23,167 nt of DNA from a virus. The DNA lies in the IMG/VR virus record IMGVR_UViG_3300012936_006838, positions 1 to 23,167 of that record; one strand, written 5' to 3'. The notes under the pieces were generated by a model. It searched no databases. It worked only from the letters and a program-made list of their open reading frames with translations, and was not told the DNA's origin. The stretch's first letter is position 1, and each line of letters begins with the position of its first letter. This document shows positions 7,932 through 15,355 of this stretch, one piece after another. The translations under genes and the position numbers were made by a program.

Positions 7932-8649
7932 GTTACCAGTTTATAAGTCCACATATTCAATTGGCAAGAGTATTCTAAGTATAGATAAAATAATAGAGTT
8001 ATCAAAGTTAGATTCAGCTAAAAATTTAATTCTAGTCGAAGATTCACTTACTGGTTTTGTAAAAGCTCACAACTCTTGCAAAGATGAAGGACTACAATTG
8101 ATTTTTGGATTAAGGATAAATTGCTGTAACGATATAAGTGATGAAGACTCCTTGCAAGATTCCGATCACAAGATTATTATTTTTGCCAAGAATGATGAAG
8201 GCTGTAAACTTTTAAATAAAATTTCATCTTTTTCAAGTCTAGAGGGCAAAGGGTTTATTGATTTTAATTATTTAAATAAAGTCTGGGATGCTTCAAAATT
8301 AGATTTAGTCATCCCTTTCTATGATTCCTTTATACATCAAAATCAATTGTACTTAAAAAACTGCATTCCAAACTTTAAGGACATAAAACCTATTTTTTGG
8401 ATAGAAAAAAATAATCTACCATTTGACCCCTTAATAAGAAAGGCTACATTAGAATACTTGAAGGGTAAATACGAATCAACTTTAGTAAAAAGCATCTTCT
8501 ACGAAAATAAAGAAGATATTGAAGCGCTACAAACATATAAAATAATTTGTGGTAGAAAGTTTGGTAGAGCTGCCACTTTGAGTATGCCAAACCTAGATCA
8601 CTTTGGAAGTGATGAGTTTTGTTTTGAATCTTACCAAAAAAATAAATGA
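7930..8649 (+). CDS. dnaE (N-terminal part): DNA polymerase III alpha, PHP-like domain (split subunit)
   Basis: This 239-residue protein corresponds to the N-terminal PHP region of bacterial DNA polymerase III alpha, encoded as a separate gene. Recognisable elements are IFGLRI in the place of the 'IIGCEVY' strand of DnaE, and FAKNDEGCKLLNKISS, which matches the 'AKNxEGYxNLxKLxS' helix. The HxH metal ligands expected near the N-terminus are absent (the segment reads STYSIGKS), so PHP metal binding is probably lost and the role is likely structural. It overlaps the proofreading exonuclease by ATGA, which in turn overlaps the polymerase core. Identification depends on this context plus the two motifs; alone it would be called unknown. 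Confidence 0.78.
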   Translation: MLPVYKSTYSIGKSILSIDKIIELSKLDSAKNLILVEDSLTGFVKAHNSCKDEGLQLIFGLRINCCNDISDEDSLQDSDHKIIIFAKNDEGCKLLNKISSFSSLEGKGFIDFNYLNKVWDASKLDLVIPFYDSFIHQNQLYLKNCIPNFKDIKPIFWIEKNNLPFDPLIRKATLEYLKGKYESTLVKSIFYENKEDIEALQTYKIICGRKFGRAATLSMPNLDHFGSDEFCFESYQKNK

Positions 8650-9278
8650 CAGAGAGCCTCTTGAGATTTAATAAAAATCAACGTTATGTTGTATTTGATA
8701 CAGAAACTGAAGGTCTAAACCTCGTTAAGTCTAGACCTTGGCAGGTCGCTTGGTTAGTTGCAGAGGGTGATAAAATAATTTGTAAAGAAGACAGGTTTAT
8801 ACACTGGCCAAACTTGAATGTGTCAGATGGCGCAGCTAAAATAACAGGATTTTCTAAAAAAGAATATGAGAAAAAAAGTGAGTCACCAAATAAAGTCTGG
8901 GAAGATTTTTCTTCTGTTTTATTTGATGATAGAAACCTAATAGTAGGCCAAAATCTTTTAGGCTTTGATGTGTATATGGTTGATGTTTGGCGCAAATTAA
9001 TGGGTAGGAAGCTAGAGCAAGATTACGTTTCTAGAATTATAGATACGAAAGCTCTAGCTACTGCAATTGCAAAAAACATTCCTTTTACTGGTGGTGATTT
9101 TATAAATTGGCAGTATAGGTTACTTAACTATAGAGAAAGAGGCTTAAAGACATCTCAAGGTTTTTTACTAAAGCAATATAATATAGACCATGACCCAAAA
9201 AGGCTTCACGATGCTCTGTATGATATAGAAATGAATTTTAAAGTATTTAAAAAACAATTATTTGATTTAGAGCTATGA
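8646..9278 (+). CDS. dnaQ-like: DEDDh 3'-5' proofreading exonuclease (DnaQ-like)
   Basis: This is a 210-residue DnaQ-superfamily nuclease. All five catalytic residues are visible: Asp18 and Glu20 in FDTET (Exo I), Asp108 in GQNLLGFDV (Exo II), and His188 with Asp193 in LHDALYD (Exo III, DEDDh type). It is expected to remove misincorporated 3' nucleotides for the phage polymerase. The gene lies between the PHP-like and polymerase-core genes and overlaps both by ATGA, giving the same order (PHP, exonuclease, polymerase) in which PolC carries its exonuclease inside the PHP domain. An RNase T-like role is less likely given the placement. Confidence 0.9.
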   Translation: MTESLLRFNKNQRYVVFDTETEGLNLVKSRPWQVAWLVAEGDKIICKEDRFIHWPNLNVSDGAAKITGFSKKEYEKKSESPNKVWEDFSSVLFDDRNLIVGQNLLGFDVYMVDVWRKLMGRKLEQDYVSRIIDTKALATAIAKNIPFTGGDFINWQYRLLNYRERGLKTSQGFLLKQYNIDHDPKRLHDALYDIEMNFKVFKKQLFDLEL

Positions 9279-11830
9279 ATTTTGATACTTACACCGCTTA
9301 CGAAACGCCTTTTCCAGTCGGCGTAAAATTACCAGAAATTATAATAGAAAAAAAGTATTATGATGAAGTGCTTTGCGACCCAAAAGAAGATAATTTTCAG
9401 TTTTTAAGAAAGCTTTGTTTTAAAAAAGTTAAAGAGAGGGGTATAGACCAAAAAGATAATGCGACTATTTATTATGATAGGTTAAAAGAAGAGCTTGATA
9501 TTTTTAATGATTTGGGTTTTGTCGATTATGTTTTACTAAACTGGGATATAATAAATTTTTGTATAGAAAATGATATTCCTGTTGGGGCTGGCAGAGGAAG
9601 TGCCGCGGGGTCATTAGTTTTGTATGTTATCGGAGTAACTAATATCGATCCTATAGAATATGATTTATTTTTTGAAAGATTTGTTTCGAAAAGCAGAGCT
9701 AGGAAAATAGAACACAATGGAGAAATTTTTCTCGACGGCAGCTTACTAGCTGATGTTGATAATGATATTTCTTATGATAGACGATCTGAGGTTATAGAAT
9801 ACATAGAAAAAAAATACGTAGGTAAAACTTCAAAAATTTTAACTCTAAACACCCTTAGCGGTAAGCTCTGCATGAAAGAATGTGGTAAAATTGTACAAGA
9901 GCTTTCTGAAATGGATGTTAACCAGATTAGCGACACAATACCTAAGCACTTTGGCAAAGTAGCAAGTCTTGATGTAGCTTATGAAGAAAGCGAATCTTTT
10001 AAAAATTACGCTAATAAATATTCTAAAGTATTCGAGATAGCTAAAAAAATTGAAGGCTTAAATAAAAATACAGGTGTTCACCCATCTGGTATTTCAATAT
10101 CATTTTATGAATTAGATGAAGTGATGCCGCTACAATTTACTAATGACGGCTCCTTGGTATCTGGTTACGACATGAATGATGTGGCAAGTTTAAGTGTTAA
10201 ATTTGACATACTTGGCCTCAGAACTTTGTCAGTTGTTAATGATGTATGTAAACAGTTAAATATAAATGTTGATGAAATAGATCCTCACCACAAAAGTATT
10301 TATGCGGCTTTAGCTTGTCTTGAGTCTCCCCAAGGGCTATTCCAAATCGAAGCTGAAACTAACTTTAAAGTCTGTCATCTCATAAAACCTGAAAACCTTG
10401 AACAGCTTTCCGCTGTTGTCGCCATAGCAAGACCTGGAGCTTTAGACTTTAAGGATCATTATGCCGCTTACGTAAGAACAGGAGATTTTCAATCTGTTCA
10501 CAAATTTTTTGATGACATCTTAAGCTATACAGGTGGCATACCTCTCTATCAAGAACAGCTTATGAAAATGGCAGTTAAGGTGGGATTTAGCTTAGATGAA
10601 GCTGAGCAATTAAGAAGAATAGTTGGCAAGAAAAAAGTTGACCAAATGCCAGCTTGGAAGGCTAAAATTCAAGATAAAGTAAAAAATAACAACCTTGATC
10701 CAGCAGTAGGGGATGTTCTATGGAAAGTAGCTGAAGATTCAGCTAACTATTCATTTAATAAATCGCACTCTATAAGCTATGCATATTTAGCTGCTATAAC
10801 AATCTATCTAAAATTTAATTATCCTGAACAATTTTTCTTAAGTTTGCTAAAATATGCTAAGTACGAACCTAATTCGCATGAAGAAATAGCAAAAATAAGT
10901 CAAGAGTTGCCTCACTTTGACATTAAGTTACTGCCACCTGATTTGAACAAGTCTGATATTGATTTTAAAGTAGAGGGTAAAAATATTAGGTATGGGTTAA
11001 ACTCCATCAAAGGTGTTTCAGATAAAGTTTTACTATCTTTACTTGATTTTAGAGAAGACTCTTTCAAAAATAAATATGAAGTTTTTATGTCAGCTAAACA
11101 AGCTGGATTAAACATAGGCATTTTGTCTGCATTAATACAAGCTGGCTTACTAGACTCTTTTGTCTCCAAAAATAGATGCAGGTTAGTATTAGAAGCTCAA
11201 ACCTTCAATATTTTAACCGATAGGGAAAAGAGAAACTTCATAGCGTTGGGGGAGGCTTATGACTATGACATTTTAAACTCTATATTTGATGTTGTAAAAA
11301 AAGATCAAGTTGGAGATGACAATAGGAAAATAATGACTCAAAAAAGATTTGGCACATTTCAGAAAAAATACGAGCCTTATAGGAAAATATTCGATATGAA
11401 TAATCGCCACATTAAATATGCAAATTGGTTTTTTGAAGAAAAACTTTTAGGCTACAGCTATTCACATACAATAAGGGATGTACATGCTCATGAGCAGGAT
11501 TTTCAATCAGCTTTATCTATAAAAAGATCTGAGGAAAGGAGAAGCGTAAGGTTTGTAGGTTTTGTTACTGACGTTTTAAAAAGAACAAGTAAAAATGGTA
11601 ATAAATATGCTAGATTTCAAATTCAAGACGAAAGCGGTGTTGTTAACGCTTTATTTTTAGATTCAAATTCCAGCAGCAAGTTTACTGATTTTTTAAATTC
11701 TGGTAAAAAACTACCCAAAAAAGGCGATATTACTATAATTGAAGGCGTAACTGGCGATGATGTAGTTTTTGTAAATAAAATTAATCCAATAAGTGATAAA
11801 ATCTATATGAAGCTATCTGAAGTTAAATAG
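9275..11830 (+). CDS. dnaE: DNA polymerase III alpha, catalytic core
   Basis: This 851-residue C-family polymerase is the replicative enzyme. The palm begins with PVGAGRGSAAGSLVLY (102-117), the nucleotide-binding signature of DnaE. The catalytic aspartates are Asp160 and Asp162 in LADVDND (equivalent to PDFDVD) and Asp311 in KFDILGLRT. GLNKNTGVHPSG (261-272) matches the fingers signature. A helix-hairpin-helix region follows around 560-640 (YGLNSIKGVSDKV) and an OB domain around 755-840 (RSVRFVGFVTDVLKRTSKNG). The chain stops after the OB fold, so the tau-binding C-terminal domain of host DnaE is missing, and no clear beta-clamp motif was found. An extra segment of about 16 residues precedes the first catalytic Asp. 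With the PHP gene it totals about 1,090 residues, close to intact DnaE. Confidence 0.95.
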   Translation: MNFDTYTAYETPFPVGVKLPEIIIEKKYYDEVLCDPKEDNFQFLRKLCFKKVKERGIDQKDNATIYYDRLKEELDIFNDLGFVDYVLLNWDIINFCIENDIPVGAGRGSAAGSLVLYVIGVTNIDPIEYDLFFERFVSKSRARKIEHNGEIFLDGSLLADVDNDISYDRRSEVIEYIEKKYVGKTSKILTLNTLSGKLCMKECGKIVQELSEMDVNQISDTIPKHFGKVASLDVAYEESESFKNYANKYSKVFEIAKKIEGLNKNTGVHPSGISISFYELDEVMPLQFTNDGSLVSGYDMNDVASLSVKFDILGLRTLSVVNDVCKQLNINVDEIDPHHKSIYAALACLESPQGLFQIEAETNFKVCHLIKPENLEQLSAVVAIARPGALDFKDHYAAYVRTGDFQSVHKFFDDILSYTGGIPLYQEQLMKMAVKVGFSLDEAEQLRRIVGKKKVDQMPAWKAKIQDKVKNNNLDPAVGDVLWKVAEDSANYSFNKSHSISYAYLAAITIYLKFNYPEQFFLSLLKYAKYEPNSHEEIAKISQELPHFDIKLLPPDLNKSDIDFKVEGKNIRYGLNSIKGVSDKVLLSLLDFREDSFKNKYEVFMSAKQAGLNIGILSALIQAGLLDSFVSKNRCRLVLEAQTFNILTDREKRNFIALGEAYDYDILNSIFDVVKKDQVGDDNRKIMTQKRFGTFQKKYEPYRKIFDMNNRHIKYANWFFEEKLLGYSYSHTIRDVHAHEQDFQSALSIKRSEERRSVRFVGFVTDVLKRTSKNGNKYARFQIQDESGVVNALFLDSNSSSKFTDFLNSGKKLPKKGDITIIEGVTGDDVVFVNKINPISDKIYMKLSEVK

Positions 11831-11838
11831 TGTAAATA
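11831..11838 (+). promoter_or_regulatory. predicted -10/late-type box for the Clp gene
   Basis: TGTAAATA lies six bases before the ATG at 11845 and three before the ATG at 11842. It differs by one base from the T4 late consensus TATAAATA. It belongs to a direct repeat, TAAATAGT at 11824-11831 and again at 11833-11840. No Shine-Dalgarno sequence is present and no good -35 is seen. Confidence 0.4.
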
Positions 11839-11841
11839 GTA

Positions 11842-14271
11842 ATGATGGGTTTAACAGATTACAATTTAACTCCAAAAGCAAAAAAAGGTATCAAAGATGC
11901 TCAAAAGTTTGCCGAAGCTAACAATCACCCCATAATAAATAATTCTCATTTAATCTATGGGTGTTTAGCAAATATTTCAGACAGCTTTTCTTTAAAGTTA
12001 AAAACTCAAAATATAAAATTAGAACTAAAACAATTTATAAAATCTTTTAAGAGTTTTTCGTCGCAAAATAAAAATTTATTTGTAAGAACTAAAGGCAGCA
12101 GCATCTGGCATGATGAGGTAAATGAAGCAATCTTTTTTGCAAAAGAGTTTTCCGATAACTTTGATAGCTATTTCATAGGTCCAGAACATATACTTTATGT
12201 TATTTTGGATATGGGAGGTGATTTTATAGAGTTCCTCCAATTAAACGGCTTGAATGTTTTTAAAGTAAAAGACATGATTGAAACTCATGTATTAGAGAGT
12301 AGTATTCCTCAGACTAGCGACCCAGCTAAAAACATTTTTCAAATAGAAACAAAAAAAAGCATTGATAACGAAATTAAAAGCAAATCTTTAGATCATTTAA
12401 CTAAATATTGCAAAAACCTTAATCACGAATTTTTATCAAATCCATCTCATAAAATATCTGGCCGCGAGTTTGAAACAGCCCAACTTATAGAAATATTATC
12501 AAAGAAAAATAAAAGTAATGCTATCCTTATAGGAGATGCTGGAGTTGGTAAAACTGCGGTAGTGGAGGGTTTAGCTCAAAAAATAGCTCAACAAGATGTG
12601 CCTCACCACATGTCTTTGATGCAAATTTGCTCTGTTGACTTAAGTGCGATGGTGGCTGGTACAAAGTATAGAGGAGAGTTTGAAAAAAGATTCAAGGCTT
12701 TAATAAAAGAAGCAGAAAAAGAACCTTACATAGTTTTATTTTTTGATGAGATACACACCTTGATTGGCGCTGGAAATTCTGAAGGTGCAGTTGATGCTTC
12801 TAATATGCTTAAACCAGCATTGGCTAGAGGTAAGATAAAATGTATTGGAGCCACAACATCAGAGGAATACAAAAAATTCTTTGAAAAAGATTCTGCGATG
12901 AAAAGAAGGTTTGATAAAATTGACATTAAAGAACCTTCATTAGAAGAAACTAAAAAAATAGTTTTAAATACTCTTTCTTACTACGAAGACTTTCATAGAG
13001 TGAAATTCAAAGAGTCAGATATTGATTTGATATTGCAATTTTGCGAAACTTATTTAAGTAATAAAAATTTTCCTGACAAGGCTTTTGACATCATAGATCA
13101 AATAGGAGCAAAAACTAAAATAAAATACAAAAATACTTCTGGGAAAATGGATACATTAAGAACCAAGTTTTCTAAAATGATGGTTCAAGCTGATAATGAA
13201 GATTTTGATGAAGAAGAATTTACTAATACTTTAAAAGACTATATACAAAGCTTATCAAATCAAAATGGTGGCAAAAGCAAGAAAGAAAAAATAAGACAGA
13301 AAGATATTATACAAGTAATAACAGAGAAAACAGGCTTATCTAAAGGTACTGTCTCAAAATCACATTCTTCTTTTAATTCGTTTGAAAAGAAAATGAATAG
13401 TGAAATTTTTGGTCAAAGTAAAGCTATAAATAAAATCTATGATTTTTTATCTTGTGCGAAAGTAGGACTAACTGATGAAAGACAACCGTTAGCTAACTTT
13501 TTATTTATTGGAGCTACAAGCGTAGGTAAAACCTTTACTGCCAAGAAAATAGCTAAAAACTTTTTAGGCAACGAAAGACACTTCATACAGATAAACATGG
13601 GGGAATATCAAGACAAAACAGGCATAGCTAAACTTATAGGCGCTAATGCAGGTTATGTTGGATATGAAGAGGGAGGTTTGTTAACAGAATTTGTAAGAAA
13701 CCAACCAAATTCAATTGTATTATTTGATGAAATTGAAAAGTGTGATCAAAAGATTCTTGATCTTCTTCTACATATTTTAGATGAAGGCTATTGCACAGAC
13801 AATCTAAATAGGAAAATAGATTTTTCTAACTGTGTTATAATAATGACATCTAATATCGGTGCCACACAAAGCAAAAAAAGAAGTGTCGGTTTTTTAGATC
13901 AACAGGAAAAACCTGAATCAATTTACAACAAAGAATTAAAAAAACACTTGCGCCCTGAGCTTCTAGCTAGAATAGAAGAGATTGTGCATTTTAAAGATTT
14001 AGACAAAAAAGATCTTTTAAATATAATAAATCAAGAATTAAAAATAATAAAAAATAGATTATTAAACAAAGGTTTTGACATTGACTTTAGTAGAAAAACT
14101 GGACCTTTTATTTTAGAAAAAGCAATTAGTGAAAACCTCCACGCTAGAGATATAAAAAATCTTGTTAAAGAAATAATTCATGTGCCTTTATCAAAATTTC
14201 TAATTTTAAATAAAACTGCCAACTGCATAAAAGTAAAGCCTGTAAAAAAAGAAATAGTTTTTAACCCTTAA
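11842..14271 (+). CDS. clpC-like: ClpA/ClpC-type AAA+ protein unfoldase
   Basis: This 809-residue Hsp100 protein has a ClpN-like N-domain (about 1-150; the LTPKAKKGIKDAQKFAE segment) and two AAA+ modules. D1 has Walker A GDAGVGKT (231-238), Walker B VLFFDEIH (298-305), pore loop KYRGEF and Arg finger MKRRFD. D2 has Walker A GATSVGKT (547-554), pore GYVG (594-597), Walker B IVLFDE (615-620) and a sensor-2-like HARD. The coiled-coil M-domain of ClpB is absent. After TSNIGA comes SVGFLDQ (671-677), aligned with the IGL/LGF ClpP-docking loop of ClpA/ClpC and missing from ClpB, so docking to a host ClpP is predicted. Two adjacent ATGs (11842, 11845) are possible starts. The stop overlaps the next gene (TAATG), linking it to the kinase-like protein. 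Confidence 0.9.
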   Translation: MMGLTDYNLTPKAKKGIKDAQKFAEANNHPIINNSHLIYGCLANISDSFSLKLKTQNIKLELKQFIKSFKSFSSQNKNLFVRTKGSSIWHDEVNEAIFFAKEFSDNFDSYFIGPEHILYVILDMGGDFIEFLQLNGLNVFKVKDMIETHVLESSIPQTSDPAKNIFQIETKKSIDNEIKSKSLDHLTKYCKNLNHEFLSNPSHKISGREFETAQLIEILSKKNKSNAILIGDAGVGKTAVVEGLAQKIAQQDVPHHMSLMQICSVDLSAMVAGTKYRGEFEKRFKALIKEAEKEPYIVLFFDEIHTLIGAGNSEGAVDASNMLKPALARGKIKCIGATTSEEYKKFFEKDSAMKRRFDKIDIKEPSLEETKKIVLNTLSYYEDFHRVKFKESDIDLILQFCETYLSNKNFPDKAFDIIDQIGAKTKIKYKNTSGKMDTLRTKFSKMMVQADNEDFDEEEFTNTLKDYIQSLSNQNGGKSKKEKIRQKDIIQVITEKTGLSKGTVSKSHSSFNSFEKKMNSEIFGQSKAINKIYDFLSCAKVGLTDERQPLANFLFIGATSVGKTFTAKKIAKNFLGNERHFIQINMGEYQDKTGIAKLIGANAGYVGYEEGGLLTEFVRNQPNSIVLFDEIEKCDQKILDLLLHILDEGYCTDNLNRKIDFSNCVIIMTSNIGATQSKKRSVGFLDQQEKPESIYNKELKKHLRPELLARIEEIVHFKDLDKKDLLNIINQELKIIKNRLLNKGFDIDFSRKTGPFILEKAISENLHARDIKNLVKEIIHVPLSKFLILNKTANCIKVKPVKKEIVFNP

Positions 14272-15335
14272 TGAAATTATCATCTCTTTTTAAACATAAG
14301 GCTTACGCATTCAACCAGCCTAGCGACACTGAGCAAGATTGTAGATTCGCCCAGCAGCTAATTAAAAAAGTAAAACCTAAATTCAAAGCTGACAAAATTA
14401 CACTGTCATCAGTTTGTGATGATTACGATGTTTTCCATATAGTTGACGAATCCTCTGAGTTTTTTAAACTAAAAATATCTTTAAGTGACGCGAAAGGCGT
14501 GTTTAAAAAAGAAGTTACTTCTTTAAGAAGTCTAGGGAAACATCATGTTCCAAAGTACGTTTGTCACGGTGAGGCAAAAATTGGTGATGAAGTACAGTAT
14601 TTACTAACAAAAGCTGTGCAATCGGAAAGTATCAGGAATACAGGGCGTTCTATTCTCGCTGAGAACATGAAGCAATTTTTTGCTAATTATTTTGAGTTTG
14701 CAGGAACACGAGCTGTTAGGAATTCGTATAAAACAAATTTAAAAGATTTTTACGACAATTTAGAGCCTGAAAAACAACTTCCAGAAGAATCTATTACAGC
14801 TATAAAAAGTTACACAGACTATGCTAAGTGCAAAAAATTCTTTATTGTTTTAAAGGATGAAATAAACAAAAGTAAAAATGAACTACAGCATCTTTTCAAG
14901 CAAAAGTGTCATGGTAACTTAACTTTAGATTGTATATTCTATAACAATCACTTTTTCTACTTAGATAACTTAGATCAAACTTGCATGGGGCATCCATATA
15001 TAGATATATGCGATTTGATTCTAGATAGTGGCTTTTCTAAACAAAATCACATCCCAATATTTGATGAATTTTGTTCAATAGGCTCAATAAATAATGATAG
15101 AGATCTTTTTTATAGGTTTTTTGAACTACAACTTAGAAAAAAACTAGGAACTTTACTGTTAGCATACATAAAAGAAGTTTATCTGTATGATTCTTACAGA
15201 TATAATAAAATAATAGAAATAGCAGATACATTTTCGCATTTATATGAGAGATTTTGCAGCATACCTATTTTCAGTCAAAATAAAAATTTCATAATGAAAA
15301 CGATTTGTGAGCCTATTTTTGGTGTAAAAGCTTAA
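14271..15335 (+). CDS. aminoglycoside-phosphotransferase/kinase-fold protein, catalytic loop degenerate
   Basis: This is a 354-residue protein with the architecture of the APH/choline-kinase superfamily. An N-lobe strand carries FKLK, a helix with KEVTSLRSLG supplies the partner Glu, YLLTKAV looks like the hinge, and the C-lobe has CHGNLTLDCIFYNN followed by YLDNLDQ and GHPYIDICDLI. The usual catalytic loop HGDLxxxN reads HGNLTLDC, so both the catalytic Asp (now Asn) and the metal-binding Asn (now Cys) are changed, while the later Asp is kept. It may be a pseudokinase or use altered chemistry. Its start overlaps the stop of the Clp-like gene, so a link to the unfoldase, for example as a substrate adaptor or modifier, is an inference from coupling. 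Antibiotic resistance is unlikely. Confidence 0.65.
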   Translation: MKLSSLFKHKAYAFNQPSDTEQDCRFAQQLIKKVKPKFKADKITLSSVCDDYDVFHIVDESSEFFKLKISLSDAKGVFKKEVTSLRSLGKHHVPKYVCHGEAKIGDEVQYLLTKAVQSESIRNTGRSILAENMKQFFANYFEFAGTRAVRNSYKTNLKDFYDNLEPEKQLPEESITAIKSYTDYAKCKKFFIVLKDEINKSKNELQHLFKQKCHGNLTLDCIFYNNHFFYLDNLDQTCMGHPYIDICDLILDSGFSKQNHIPIFDEFCSIGSINNDRDLFYRFFELQLRKKLGTLLLAYIKEVYLYDSYRYNKIIEIADTFSHLYERFCSIPIFSQNKNFIMKTICEPIFGVKA

Positions 15336-15341
15336 AAATTG

Positions 15342-15349
15342 TGTAATAA
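15342..15349 (+). promoter_or_regulatory. predicted -10 box before gene at 15356
   Basis: TGTAATAA ends six bases before the ATG at 15356, in the 20-base gap after the kinase-like gene. The nine bases TTGTATATG that end at the start codon nearly repeat those before the next predicted start (TTGTACATG at 16366-16374). No Shine-Dalgarno sequence is present. Confidence 0.4.
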
Positions 15350-15355
15350 TTGTAT

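Noticed and set aside
2550-11830. T4-type replisome
   Set aside because: A UvsX-like protein is present, but the polymerase is C-family rather than gp43 and the helicase is DnaB-like with an N-domain rather than gp41.
11842-14271. ClpB disaggregase
   Set aside because: The long coiled-coil M-domain is absent and a ClpA/C-type tripeptide loop is present.
14271-15335. Antibiotic resistance aminoglycoside phosphotransferase
   Set aside because: Only the fold matches; the catalytic loop is degenerate and the gene is coupled to a phage Clp gene.
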